The notes beneath the pieces are model-generated. The model was given only the letters and a program-made list of their open reading frames with translations, did no database searches and had not been told where the DNA came from. DNA of 64,000 bases from Granulicella sp. dw_53 (GTDB taxonomy: Bacteria > Acidobacteriota > Terriglobia > Terriglobales > Acidobacteriaceae). A program made the translations under genes and the position numbers. The DNA is taken from assembly GCF_018449545.1 (NCBI RefSeq), contig NZ_JAAVUR010000003.1:124001-188000 (forward strand), given 5' to 3'. This document shows positions 26,518 to 35,249 of the stretch, piece by piece (position 1 is the first letter of the stretch; the number at the start of each line of letters is the position of its first letter).

Positions 26518-28170
26518 ATGCAACAAACCGACCCGATATCCGCGCAGGTTCAGGAAACAGCCCCAACAACCGGGAGCCGCCCGCCTCACCGCTCGCTCCT
26601 CCGCAGCCTCGCCTTCGTCTACTACATCCTCTTCGCTCTTTTAGTTCTCGCTCTGCTTCCGCCCTACATCAGCGTCAACCGCTATCAGCACCGCATCGCC
26701 GAGAGCATCGGCCAAAGCCTCGGTCGTCCCGTCCATCTCGACAAGGTCACTCTCAACCTGCTTCCGCTTCCCGGATTCACCATCGACAACCTCGTCGTCA
26801 CCGAAGATCCAGCCTTCGGCAGCGAGCCCATCATCCGCGCCAACTCAGTCCACGTAACGCTGCGCGTCTGGCCGCTCTGGCGTCGTCGCATCGAGTTCTC
26901 CTCCATCAGCTTCACCGAACCCAGCGTCAACCTGGTCCATCTTCCCGATGGACGTTGGAACCTCCAAAGCATCCTCCTGCAAGCCTCCCGAATCCAGGCT
27001 GCTCCAACCGCCCAGCGAACCATCAGCTCCGCGCCGCGCTTCCCCTACATCGAAGCCACTGGAGCGCGCCTCAACCTCAAGCTCGGCCAGGAGAAGACAC
27101 CCATCTCCCTCACCGATGCCGAGTTCGCCCTCTGGCTTCCCAATCCCCAGCAATGGCGCATCCGCATCGAGGCTCGTCCCGCCCGCACCGACGCCAACGT
27201 CTCCGACACCGGCATCTTCCGCCTCGAAGGCACACTCGGACGCGCTCCCTCCCTCAGTCTGGTTCCCATCAGCCTCGACGCCGAATGGCGCAACGCTCCG
27301 CTCGGCGGAGCCAGCCAACTCTTCCTCGGACGCGACGCCAACGTCCGCGGCGATATGACGCTCTCCGCTCACGCCACCGGAACCGTCGGCAACAGCTCCC
27401 TCACCACGCGCCTCCGCCTCAACGCCCTTCGCCGCGCCGACTTCGTCCCCCAGCATCCACCCAGCGTCGACCTCCAGTGCCACAGCACCGCAGCCAACTC
27501 CTTCCACTCCTTCCCCGACGTCCAGTGCTCCTGGCTGCCCGATAGCTCCTCCACCACGCAAGCCCTCATCCTCACCGCAGCCTTCCCGGACATCCGCCAT
27601 CTCGACTCCGCCACCGCGCGCCTCACCACCAACCGCCTCCCGCTCTCCACCGTCCTGGACTGGCTCCGCGCCGTCAGCACACGCATCCCAGCGGACCTCA
27701 CCGCGCAAGGAACCCTCATCGCCAGCGTAGAGGACACTAGCGGCCTCGGCCATTGGCACACGCATTGGGAGACCTCACTCCAGGCCGAAGACCTCACCCT
27801 CGCCAGTCCCCTCTCCGGCCTCGTGCCCCTCACCCTCGGAGAGCTCAACCTGACCTCTCCCGCCGCAACCACGCTCCAACTGTCACCCGCAACCATCCCA
27901 TTAGGAGGCAAGGATCCCGCAACCCTCGAAGGCCGCATCGACTCCCACGGCTACACGCTCCACCTGGCCGGAATGGCAACCATCCCTCACCTCCTGGCCC
28001 TGGGCAAAGCCCTTCCTCCACTCGGCGACGGACTCAAGGAAGCGCTTCCCACCAACCGCGCCTCCGGACCCATCCGCATCGACCTCACCGTCGCACGTCC
28101 CTGGGGAGGAACCCAAACATGGCAGGAAGCCACTCCCCACCCAACACCCAACCACCACCGCGCTCGTTAG
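26518..28170 (+). CDS. AsmA-family membrane-anchored protein
   Basis: A 550-residue protein with an N-terminal membrane anchor (LAFVYYILFALLVLALLPPY) followed directly by the AsmA-type start of the periplasmic domain (GRPVHLDKVTLNLLPLPGFT, DNLVVTEDPAF). AsmA proteins act in outer-membrane lipid or protein homeostasis. The last 20 residues (QEATPHPTPNHHRAR) are unlike the rest, so the gene may have lost its normal C-terminus to the convergent M1-like gene, which ends five bases away. Confidence 0.75.
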   Translation: MQQTDPISAQVQETAPTTGSRPPHRSLLRSLAFVYYILFALLVLALLPPYISVNRYQHRIAESIGQSLGRPVHLDKVTLNLLPLPGFTIDNLVVTEDPAFGSEPIIRANSVHVTLRVWPLWRRRIEFSSISFTEPSVNLVHLPDGRWNLQSILLQASRIQAAPTAQRTISSAPRFPYIEATGARLNLKLGQEKTPISLTDAEFALWLPNPQQWRIRIEARPARTDANVSDTGIFRLEGTLGRAPSLSLVPISLDAEWRNAPLGGASQLFLGRDANVRGDMTLSAHATGTVGNSSLTTRLRLNALRRADFVPQHPPSVDLQCHSTAANSFHSFPDVQCSWLPDSSSTTQALILTAAFPDIRHLDSATARLTTNRLPLSTVLDWLRAVSTRIPADLTAQGTLIASVEDTSGLGHWHTHWETSLQAEDLTLASPLSGLVPLTLGELNLTSPAATTLQLSPATIPLGGKDPATLEGRIDSHGYTLHLAGMATIPHLLALGKALPPLGDGLKEALPTNRASGPIRIDLTVARPWGGTQTWQEATPHPTPNHHRAR

Positions 28171-28175
28171 AGCGC

Positions 28176-30206
28176 TTACTGCACTCGAACCTGCTTCAAG
28201 TGCGTACTCGTCCCAACCTCCGGAACGTTCCCGTCGTTCACCAACACCTCCGCCGGACTTCCCTCAAACAAGATCCTCGTTGAAGTACTCGACCGTCCCA
28301 TCACTCGGAGCCGTTGCGTAGCAGTCAACGTACCCGAACGCACCGTCACCGGCACCTCAGCCGCCGCATCCCCCTCGTTCCGAACCTCCACAGCCACCAG
28401 GAAGCCGCCTCGGCCATCCTTCGCCGTCAACTCGCGCGAGTTCACACTGACAATCGAAAGATCCGGCAAGCCTTTGTCCTGGTACACCCAATCCTCGAAG
28501 AACCAGTTCAGGTCCTTATGAGCCGCCTCCTCCAGCACCCGCTGAAACTCCTTAGGATCGTCCCTCCGCCGTTCGTCCCGGCGATACGCATGCAGCGCAG
28601 CCTGTAGCGCCTCATCCCCTGTCACCGAACGCAGCATCCAGAGCACCGCAGCAGCCTTGGTCCTGTAGTACACCTCATCTCGCGCCTGCAATAGGCTCTG
28701 TCCGTCCCCATCCTTTGGCCGCGCCGGTTCGACGAACGCCAGCGGAGTCTCCTGCTCCCGAATCAGCGCAAGCGCTGCCTCACGTCCTCGGATCCGCTCT
28801 ACCCACAGCCATCCCATGAACTGCGCCACACCCTCATCCAGCCACACATGCGACGAGGTAAACCATCCATGACTTAGCGAGTGGGACAGCACTCCTGCAA
28901 TCACAGCCGAGTCCGTATCCGCCATCGGCGCGACCAGCAGCGAGCTATCCTCAAACGGCTGACCTACATGGTCGAAGATCGTCACCGTGCGCTGTGGCGC
29001 GTCTCCCAGCCACTCGACCATGAGCGGCTGAACCTCCGTCTCGGCCGCCGTGTAACGCGCCACCGCATCTTCATCGTCGGACAGGATCGCCAGCGCCGCG
29101 CCATCGTTCCTCTTCACCGCTCCATCCGGAACGAAGAGATTCGGCACACGAAATCCCAGCGGCTGCGCCGCAAAGTCTGCCGAGGCAATCCCCGGAGCAC
29201 TCTCCGAGAGCGCATTCATATCTTCCACCACCGCCGTCAACGGCTCCCGCTGTCCATCGAAGTAAGCCTCCTTCGGAGCGTCTCCCGCATACTCAATCGT
29301 CAGCCGCAGCCGCAGCGTCGCGCCTTCCTGCCGCAGCTTGGTCTGTCCCACCGCCTGGAACAGCTTCGCTCCATCCCCTAGAAATACCGGCACCGACGCC
29401 ACCGGATACCACAGCACATCTCCAAACCCGCGCAGCGCAATTCCCTCCGCCGCAATCTGGTCCCAGTCCGCGCGGCCCGCCTCTGCATCCGGCGCACCGA
29501 TCCGCTCCAGTCTTCCACTCGACTGTGCGATCGCACCCGCATAGAAGGCCGAGACGTCGACCGTCGCTCCAACCGCCAACGGCTCCGGTAAGGTCACAAT
29601 CGCCTCCTGGGCTCCGCCGGTGTGGTCCGCATCGGTATTGATGGCGTGTTGCACAAAAGCCAACGCCACCGACCCCTTCGGACCGGTCGACGCGAACCGC
29701 TCCCACTTCAACGAGGAGGAGATCTGAACCACAAGGCGCGTCAGTGCCTGCGTTCCATCGTTGCGCACCGAGAACTTCGCATGCATCACCAACTGCGACT
29801 GCGCCGGCACCAGATGTGCGTCCAGATCGTACGCAACAAAGGTCGGCGCTGACCGCTCCGCATCGCTTACCTCGATCTGCGTACCTTCAGCCGGTACCTG
29901 CGGTGTCGTTCCTGTGGGCTTTTTCTCATCCTCATCCTCAGGTTTTGTATCCTGGACCGGCGCTTCGTGCCTCTCGAACAGCACCGTTCCCTTGGGAGCA
30001 GGCAAACCGTCGGGAGCTTGCGTCTCAGGCGCTGCTGGAGGAGCGCTCTGCGGCTGCGGAGTTGATTGCGAAGACGTCGATTGAGAAGACGACGACTGCG
30101 ATGAGGAAGACTGCGATTGCGAACTTTGTCCCAGCGCCCCAAATCCCGACACCAGCCCTGCCACGAGCCACACACAGCTCACCGTACCTTGAAAACTCAA
30201 CCTCAA
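28176..30206 (-). CDS. M1-like aminopeptidase family protein with degenerate active site
   Basis: A 676-residue secreted protein with a signal peptide, a long Ser/Gln linker, an N-terminal beta domain, an M1 gluzincin-like domain and a C-terminal beta domain. The expected HExxH zinc motif is HSLSH at 442-446: both histidines remain but the catalytic Glu is Ser. The third-ligand region is recognisable (WLDEGVAQFM) but follows after only 11 residues instead of about 18. It is therefore probably not an active metallopeptidase and may be a binding or scaffold protein. Its start overlaps the stop of rlmB. Confidence 0.78.
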   Translation of the reverse strand: MRLSFQGTVSCVWLVAGLVSGFGALGQSSQSQSSSSQSSSSQSTSSQSTPQPQSAPPAAPETQAPDGLPAPKGTVLFERHEAPVQDTKPEDEDEKKPTGTTPQVPAEGTQIEVSDAERSAPTFVAYDLDAHLVPAQSQLVMHAKFSVRNDGTQALTRLVVQISSSLKWERFASTGPKGSVALAFVQHAINTDADHTGGAQEAIVTLPEPLAVGATVDVSAFYAGAIAQSSGRLERIGAPDAEAGRADWDQIAAEGIALRGFGDVLWYPVASVPVFLGDGAKLFQAVGQTKLRQEGATLRLRLTIEYAGDAPKEAYFDGQREPLTAVVEDMNALSESAPGIASADFAAQPLGFRVPNLFVPDGAVKRNDGAALAILSDDEDAVARYTAAETEVQPLMVEWLGDAPQRTVTIFDHVGQPFEDSSLLVAPMADTDSAVIAGVLSHSLSHGWFTSSHVWLDEGVAQFMGWLWVERIRGREAALALIREQETPLAFVEPARPKDGDGQSLLQARDEVYYRTKAAAVLWMLRSVTGDEALQAALHAYRRDERRRDDPKEFQRVLEEAAHKDLNWFFEDWVYQDKGLPDLSIVSVNSRELTAKDGRGGFLVAVEVRNEGDAAAEVPVTVRSGTLTATQRLRVMGRSSTSTRILFEGSPAEVLVNDGNVPEVGTSTHLKQVRVQ

Positions 30207-30985
30207 GATCCCAACCCTTTCAACTTCTTCTTCGGCTTCAGCACCGGCTCTGCCACAGGACGACGCTGTCGCATCGCCTCGTACATCACCACTGCTCCGG
30301 CCACCGACACATTCAACGAAGACACCATTCCCGCCATCGGGATTCGTAGCAGGTGATCACAGGTCTTCTTCACCAGGTCGTGCAGCCCTGCTCCTTCGCG
30401 CCCCAGTACCAGTATGCAGTCCGTCTTGAAGTCGAAGTCCATGTAGTCCGGGGAGCCTCGCTCATCCAACCCCAGCACCCAGACATTCTTCTGCTTCAAC
30501 TGCTCCAGCGATCGCACCAGGTTCGTCACTCGCGCAATTCGCACATGCTCCGACGCTCCCGCCGACGTCTTCGCCACAGTCCCTGTCACCGGGGCCGACC
30601 TTCGCTCCGGAAGTATCACCCCATCCACCCCGGCCCCATCCGCTGTCCGGATCAGGGCACCCAGGTTGTGAGGATCTTCGACTCCATCGAGAGCCAGAAA
30701 GAACCGGTACTCGCCCTCTGGCTTCGGCTTCATCAGGTCTTCGACCGTCAGAAACTCCCGCTCCTTCACCACCGCCAGCACACCCTGGTGCGCATCCGTC
30801 TTGGCCAACCTCGTTAGCTGATCCTTCGGCTCCAACGACACCCGCACCCCGGCGCTCCGGCAAAGCTGGATCAGATTCTCCAGGCGTTCATCCCGCCGTT
30901 CCCGCGCCACACTGACATGATCCAACCGCCGCGAACCCGAGCGAATCGCCTCCTCCACCGGGTGCAGCCCATAAAGAACTTCCAT
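30203..30985 (-). CDS. rlmB: 23S rRNA (guanosine-2'-O-)-methyltransferase RlmB, SpoU/TrmH family
   Basis: A 260-residue SPOUT methyltransferase. The N-terminal substrate-binding domain begins MEVLYGLHPVEEAIRS. The catalytic knot shows LDGVEDPHNLGALIRTADGA (motif 1), LVLGREGAGLHDLV (motif 2) and IPMAGMVSSLNVSVAGAVVM (motif 3). It would methylate G2251 of 23S rRNA (E. coli numbering). The C-terminus has a Lys-rich extension. It is divergent from an ECF sigma gene across 240 bases. Confidence 0.93.
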   Translation of the reverse strand: MEVLYGLHPVEEAIRSGSRRLDHVSVARERRDERLENLIQLCRSAGVRVSLEPKDQLTRLAKTDAHQGVLAVVKEREFLTVEDLMKPKPEGEYRFFLALDGVEDPHNLGALIRTADGAGVDGVILPERRSAPVTGTVAKTSAGASEHVRIARVTNLVRSLEQLKQKNVWVLGLDERGSPDYMDFDFKTDCILVLGREGAGLHDLVKKTCDHLLRIPMAGMVSSLNVSVAGAVVMYEAMRQRRPVAEPVLKPKKKLKGLGS

Positions 30986-31225
30986 CCCACCAGTCTACCG
31001 CCAGCTATTCCCTGCTACTCCCCAACATTGACGACCATCAGCAAGCCAACTTGACACAATCGCAACAGGCCGAATCCTTTTCGGGAAAGCAACCTCATAA
31101 GCGGCTGAAACAGCATCACTTAACTCCAAGACGCCTAAGGTGAGGTCGGTTTCTATGGGGCAACGGGCCGGATGCCTTAGAATAAGAACACCGAACGATC
31201 ACATGCTCTGCACCAGGGTCGCCCA

Positions 31226-31930
31226 ATGAAATTTGCTCCCTTGAAGAAGGAACACGCCGCAGACCGCGTCTTTTCCGCAACACATCGCGTCTCAGACAAT
31301 GTGCAGAGTGAAACGATCTCGATCGCGGCAGCCGTCGCTCAGACCCAGAGCGAAAGCGCGGAGATTGCGCGCGGCCTGAAGCGTCAGGACCCAGAGCTGC
31401 TGGATCACCTCATCGAGCTCTACCAGCATCGCCTCCTCCGCTACCTGCTCTTCCTTACTGGCAAGCGAGAGGTCGCGGAAGACCTCTTTCAGGAGACCTG
31501 GATGCGCGTCCTGCTTCGCGGAGCGCAGTACAACGGCAAGGCGCGCTTCGACACCTGGCTCTTCACCATCGCCCGCAACCTGGTCATCGACCTCTCCCGC
31601 AAGCGCACGATGTCCAGCCTGGACGAGATGAGCGAGGGCCGCGAAGACGACCGGCCCTTCGAGATTCCCATGACGGGACCGTCGCCGCTCGAACAGTTCC
31701 AATCCCGCGAAGACTCCGCCGAAGTCTCCGCCGTTCTGCTCAAGCTCGAACCGAACTACAGAGAAGTCCTCGTCCTGCGCTTCTACGAAGAACTCTCTTT
31801 GGAAGAGATCGCCAACCTCACACGAGCTCCGCTCTCCACCGTAAAATCTCGCCTCTACCGCGGTCTGGCCGCATTGAAGCCGGAGGTGGAGCAGATCCGT
31901 GCATCGCATCGCATGGCGGAGGTCGGATAA
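31226..31930 (+). CDS. ECF sigma factor
   Basis: A 234-residue sigma factor with a 45-residue N-terminal extension. Region 2 is seen in LYQHRLLRYLLFLTGKREVA and EDLFQETWMRVL; region 4 in LEPNYREVLVLRFYEELSLE and EIANLTRAPLSTVKSRLYRG. The next gene, a small membrane protein, starts at the base after its stop and may be its anti-sigma factor, but no zinc-finger motif is present there. Confidence 0.92.
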   Translation: MKFAPLKKEHAADRVFSATHRVSDNVQSETISIAAAVAQTQSESAEIARGLKRQDPELLDHLIELYQHRLLRYLLFLTGKREVAEDLFQETWMRVLLRGAQYNGKARFDTWLFTIARNLVIDLSRKRTMSSLDEMSEGREDDRPFEIPMTGPSPLEQFQSREDSAEVSAVLLKLEPNYREVLVLRFYEELSLEEIANLTRAPLSTVKSRLYRGLAALKPEVEQIRASHRMAEVG

Positions 31931-32320
31931 GTGAACAATCCCATTCATTCCGTCCCGCCAAGGGACGGGCAGAGTGCAACGTCGAAGGACATTCCGACAC
32001 TCAACTCCGCAGCACATGCCTTGCGCGTAAACCGAACTCATCGCGTCGTCCGCGAACGCGCTAAGTTGCTTCAAGCTCGCAGAAGCCGAGTTCGCAGTCT
32101 TTGGATTCCGATGGTGATCTGCTCGGCGCTGATGGTCATCTTCTGTTCGGCAATCTGGAACGTCTTGGACGAGTACGAACTCGTTCCGACTGGGATTCCA
32201 GACTCCAGTAACCAACTCTTCGTATTGCTTCTGTGGTTCTTTCCTGTCTCTGCTTCTCTGCTGGCGATGGTATGGTTCCGTCGTACCCGAAGTCGCTCAG
32301 AGGAGGAAGCAGCGCAATGA
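31931..32320 (+). CDS. Small two-TM membrane protein, possible anti-sigma partner
   Basis: A 129-residue protein starting at GTG 31931, directly after the sigma factor stop. About 55 basic residues come first, then two membrane helices (WIPMVICSALMVIFCSAIW and LFVLLLWFFPVSASLLAMVW) and a short charged tail. The layout (cytoplasmic basic domain plus membrane hairpin) fits a membrane anti-sigma factor, but I see no known anti-sigma fold. It overlaps the next gene by ATGA. Confidence 0.65.
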   Translation: MNNPIHSVPPRDGQSATSKDIPTLNSAAHALRVNRTHRVVRERAKLLQARRSRVRSLWIPMVICSALMVIFCSAIWNVLDEYELVPTGIPDSSNQLFVLLLWFFPVSASLLAMVWFRRTRSRSEEEAAQ

Positions 32321-32868
32321 CCTTACCCTTCGATACCAAGACGATTCGAGCCCAAAGCTCGACTGCTGGTGGAGACGACGAGTTGAGTATCATCCCAACT
32401 TGGTCTGTCATCCTGGCAGTTATCGTCTTCGCCGCAGCTCAATACCTCTTCCATGAGGTGCTTCCGCATGGCAGACACGAGATGCTGCCGATGCGTCTGC
32501 TGATGGGCTATTCGTGGGGAACTGCGTTTGCCAGCTACATCCTGCTGGTTGGCTATGTGAGCCGCGACGTCAAGCGCCGCAACATGTCGGCTAAGCTCTG
32601 GATGCTGATCGTGATCGTGATGCCAGGCGGAATCGGCGCTGTGGTTTACTTCCTGCTTCGGCAACCAATTCTGTCCCGATGTCCGCATTGCACCACGGAG
32701 ATTGCTTCCAGCTATCACTTCTGTCCGCAGTGCCAGTTCCAGATGGCTCCTGTTTGTGGGCAATGCTTTCGTGGAGTGCAGATTACGGATGTCTATTGCA
32801 CTCAGTGTGGACATGATCTGGCTGCGGATGGCGCTCCAGCGAGGCTCCGTGTTTACGGTGATCAGTAG
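32317..32868 (+). CDS. Membrane protein with C-terminal double zinc ribbon
   Basis: A 183-residue protein from the ATG at 32317, which overlaps the upstream stop. Three membrane helices (WSVILAVIVFAAAQYLF, GTAFASYILLVGYV, LWMLIVIVMPGGIGAVVYF) resemble a PLDc_N/phospholipase-anchor-like hairpin. The C-terminus holds two CxxC pairs per ribbon (CPHCTTEIASSYHFCPQC and CGQCF...CTQCG). It lies between the sigma-associated protein and a LytTR regulator, so it may sense redox or metal state at the membrane. Role unknown. Confidence 0.7.
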   Translation: MTLPFDTKTIRAQSSTAGGDDELSIIPTWSVILAVIVFAAAQYLFHEVLPHGRHEMLPMRLLMGYSWGTAFASYILLVGYVSRDVKRRNMSAKLWMLIVIVMPGGIGAVVYFLLRQPILSRCPHCTTEIASSYHFCPQCQFQMAPVCGQCFRGVQITDVYCTQCGHDLAADGAPARLRVYGDQ

Positions 32869-32874
32869 TTCGCT

Positions 32875-33660
32875 ATGCCACTGACTGCATTGATCGTCGA
32901 CGATGAGGCTTTGGCGCGGCAGGAGCTCAAGTATCTTCTGGAACGCGCTGGTGGCGTTGAGGTTCTGGCTCAAGGGACAAATGGGATTGAAGCTGTCGAG
33001 CTGATTCAGACGCATCGTCCCGATGTGGTGTTTCTCGATGTCCAGATGCCTGGTTTGGACGGTTTTGCGGTTTTGAAGAAGCTTTTGGACCGGAAGATCG
33101 TGCTGCCTCAGGTGGTGTTTGCCACGGCTTACGACCAGTATGCGGTCCGGGCGTTTGAGGTCAATGCTGTTGATTACCTGCTGAAGCCTTTTGACCGGAA
33201 GCGAGTGCTGCAGACGATTGAGAAGGCCGTGGCTCGGTTGGCGGCTCCGGCGGAGTCGAGTGACGCGAAGCTCGATGCCCTGCTGCGGCTGATGGGAGAG
33301 CAGGCGCAGGCTCCGAAGGCCAACTCCGGGAAGGTGATCGTTCGCGCTCAAAACAGGCTTCTGCTGGTGGACCAGCGGGAGATCTGTTTTGCTTCTATCG
33401 AGGGCGGCGCCATCAGCGTGGTTACTCCTACGGTCGAAGGGCAGTCGAACTGCCGGACGCTAGAGGAGCTGCTGGATCAGCTCGATCCGGAGACCTTCTG
33501 GCGAGCTCACCGGTCGTATGTGGTGAATATTCAGCACATACGAGAGGTCGTTCCGTGGTTCAAATCCAGCTATCAGCTCCGGATGGACGATCCTAAGAAG
33601 ACCGAGATTCCCGTTAGCCGGTCCCAGACCAAACGGCTGAGAGACCTCTTCAATCTTTAG
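32875..33660 (+). CDS. LytTR-family response regulator
   Basis: A 261-residue regulator. The receiver domain (1-120) shows IVDDEALARQELKYLLERA, the phosphoacceptor Asp in VVFLDVQMPG and the conserved Lys in YLLKPFD. The LytTR DNA-binding domain (165-261) contains FWRAHRSYVVNIQHIREVVP and IPVSRSQTKRLRDLF. It is the last gene of an ECF sigma/membrane/zinc-ribbon run. No LytS-type kinase is nearby. Confidence 0.93.
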   Translation: MPLTALIVDDEALARQELKYLLERAGGVEVLAQGTNGIEAVELIQTHRPDVVFLDVQMPGLDGFAVLKKLLDRKIVLPQVVFATAYDQYAVRAFEVNAVDYLLKPFDRKRVLQTIEKAVARLAAPAESSDAKLDALLRLMGEQAQAPKANSGKVIVRAQNRLLLVDQREICFASIEGGAISVVTPTVEGQSNCRTLEELLDQLDPETFWRAHRSYVVNIQHIREVVPWFKSSYQLRMDDPKKTEIPVSRSQTKRLRDLFNL

Positions 33661-34135
33661 GCTCTGTCCCTTGGAGGGGACCCCCTCCCCCCTTAGCTGC
33701 GTGTAACCCATTTATTTCCAATGGGATACGGGAGGTCGACCCCGCTAAGTACGTGTCAGCAAACGGGTTGCGTCCAAATACGTGCAGGAACACGGCTTAG
33801 CGGTCTGGCGTTCGCGAAATACGCTCAATTTCTTAGCTCTAGTTCTATTTTATGGGTTTGACCGAAACTAACGTGCCACTTTATTTGGTTTGTTTTGTTT
33901 GAGTTAAGTCGTTTGTGGGGTTGACATGCGATTTTGCTGAGGAAATCCGCAGAAACAATTTAAACAGCGTCTTTTGTGGTCTCGTTCCCTGGTTTCTTCT
34001 CTCCCTGCCGGGGCAGTAACGCATTGGTCAACAGGGTGTGGAAGGGTGTGGATGAAATCTTAGGTTTTGGCCGTTATCCTAGAGGGGATGCCCCTGTACG
34101 GTGGGGCCAGCCCAGCGAGAAGGAGAGTTCAAGAG
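33661..34135. repeat. Intergenic region with copy B of the dispersed repeat (inverted)
   Basis: Reading the complement, CCTGCACGTATTTGGACGCAA (33768-33788) and the block from AAGTGGCACGTTAG to AACTAGAG (33836-33882) match copy A at 25368-25470, as does a G-rich stretch near 33675-33695. The remaining 250 bases before the DUF2934 gene show no gene. Confidence 0.55.
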
Positions 34136-34375
34136 ATGGCAGAGACAGTGAAGAAGCCGAAAGCGCCAGCGAAGACGAAGACGCCAGCAGAGGCGAAGGC
34201 TCCGGTGGCCGTGAAGGCTAAGGCAGTAAAGAAGACGGCGGAGGCAAAGGCGGCTCCTCCATCGCACGATGAGATTGCACGGCTGGCCCAGAAGTATTGG
34301 GAGGAACGCGGCTGGCAGGATGGATACGCGGAGCAGGACTGGCTGCGGGCGGAGCAAGAACTACGAGCTTCCTAA
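34136..34375 (+). CDS. DUF2934 domain protein
   Basis: Seventy-nine residues from the ATG at 34136, preceded by AAGGAGAG. The N-terminal 45 residues are Lys/Ala/Pro-rich, like a histone H1-type tail. The C-terminus (IARLAQKYWEERGWQDGYAE, then DWLRAEQEL) is the DUF2934 core, common in Acidobacteria and of unknown function. The basic tail could bind nucleic acid. Confidence 0.8.
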   Translation: MAETVKKPKAPAKTKTPAEAKAPVAVKAKAVKKTAEAKAAPPSHDEIARLAQKYWEERGWQDGYAEQDWLRAEQELRAS

Positions 34376-34475
34376 AGGTTCCGGAGCGAGTCTTTTAAGC
34401 GGGATACACGGTCGCCGGGTATTCCGCTTCTTCGTATGTGTGTATGAAAGATCCGCTTGAGGCCATGTACCTCTT

Positions 34476-34511
34476 GTCGCTTGAGGGTATCCGGTCGCTT
34501 GAAGGTATCTG
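34476..34511. repeat. Imperfect tandem duplication of 18 bp
   Basis: GTCGCTTGAGGGTATCCG (34476-34493) is followed directly by GTCGCTTGAAGGTATCTG (34494-34511), two differences apart, just upstream of the next small gene. It may be a duplicated protein-binding site or only a slippage product. Confidence 0.6.
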
Positions 34512-34524
34512 GTAGTCTGCGGGC

Positions 34525-34833
34525 ATGCCGACAGATCTGACATTCGGGCAGTGGGCGGGACGATGGCTCCTGCGCGTGGTGGTGGGCATCCTGGTGCTAG
34601 CGACGGCGGTTTACCTGGGAGACTGGGCCGTGTGGCGAGTGCGGGTGGCCATGGGGCACGGGACGAGCAAGTTCATTGTGAGCCGGGTGGTGGTGGCGAA
34701 GCTGAAGGGGAACAAAGAAGAGTACTACCCGGACGGGACGAGCGAGGTGGAGTGCAGCCGAAGCCTGTTTCCGCAGACAGAGGCTGGTGCCTGCTGGTGG
34801 GTACAACGGCATCCGGTGATCTTCGACCGGTAG
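34525..34833 (+). CDS. Small membrane-anchored protein, unknown function
   Basis: A 102-residue protein with one membrane segment (LLRVVVGILVLATAVYLGDW) and a C-terminal soluble part (SKFIVSRVVVAKLKGNKEEY and a pair of Cys residues near the end). The sequence looks like normal acidobacterial coding DNA, but I do not recognise the family. No clear ribosome-binding site is visible before the ATG. It stands alone between a DUF2934 gene and the large sigma54 activator. Confidence 0.55.
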   Translation: MPTDLTFGQWAGRWLLRVVVGILVLATAVYLGDWAVWRVRVAMGHGTSKFIVSRVVVAKLKGNKEEYYPDGTSEVECSRSLFPQTEAGACWWVQRHPVIFDR

Positions 34834-35249
34834 TTTGATTCCCGCGGAGACAACTTTCGTTGGAGCGGGGTGTTTTCTCCATCAGAGTGCAAGGGTCTGG
34901 TAATCGGAATTTTCGACTACGAGCGGAATAATACGACAGCATCGGTGTCTCTTCATCTGTTAGAGGGAAATTTGTTTTTTCCCCCTCATCGCTCAGAAGT
35001 ATGTCTTCGGTTGAGTAACTTTGCGATTTATCTGGCTGTAACATTTGTGACAGAACATTTAGTCAACGGTGACGGAGTTTCTGCGGATTGCTGCCCATGC
35101 AGATGTATATCGAAGACACCCAAGCGATGGACGAAGGTTTGATTCTTCGGATCACATCGTGATTGGTGGCGTTGGGATGGTGGGATCGGCTCCTCATTCC
35201 CATGGGCTGCTGGACGGACAAGCAGAGAGACCGTTACGAAGCTTCAACA
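34834..35249. other. Intergenic region upstream of the sigma54 activator gene
   Basis: About 415 bases without a convincing gene, less GC-rich than the flanks. A longer reading of the activator gene could begin at a TTG at 35163, but the ATG at 35250 is a better start. No strong palindrome or promoter seen. Confidence 0.4.

Noticed and set aside
26490..27545. 351-residue frame inside the AsmA-like gene
   Set aside because: Arg/Pro/His-rich shadow frame with no signal or domain; the overlapping frame starts with a clear AsmA membrane anchor.
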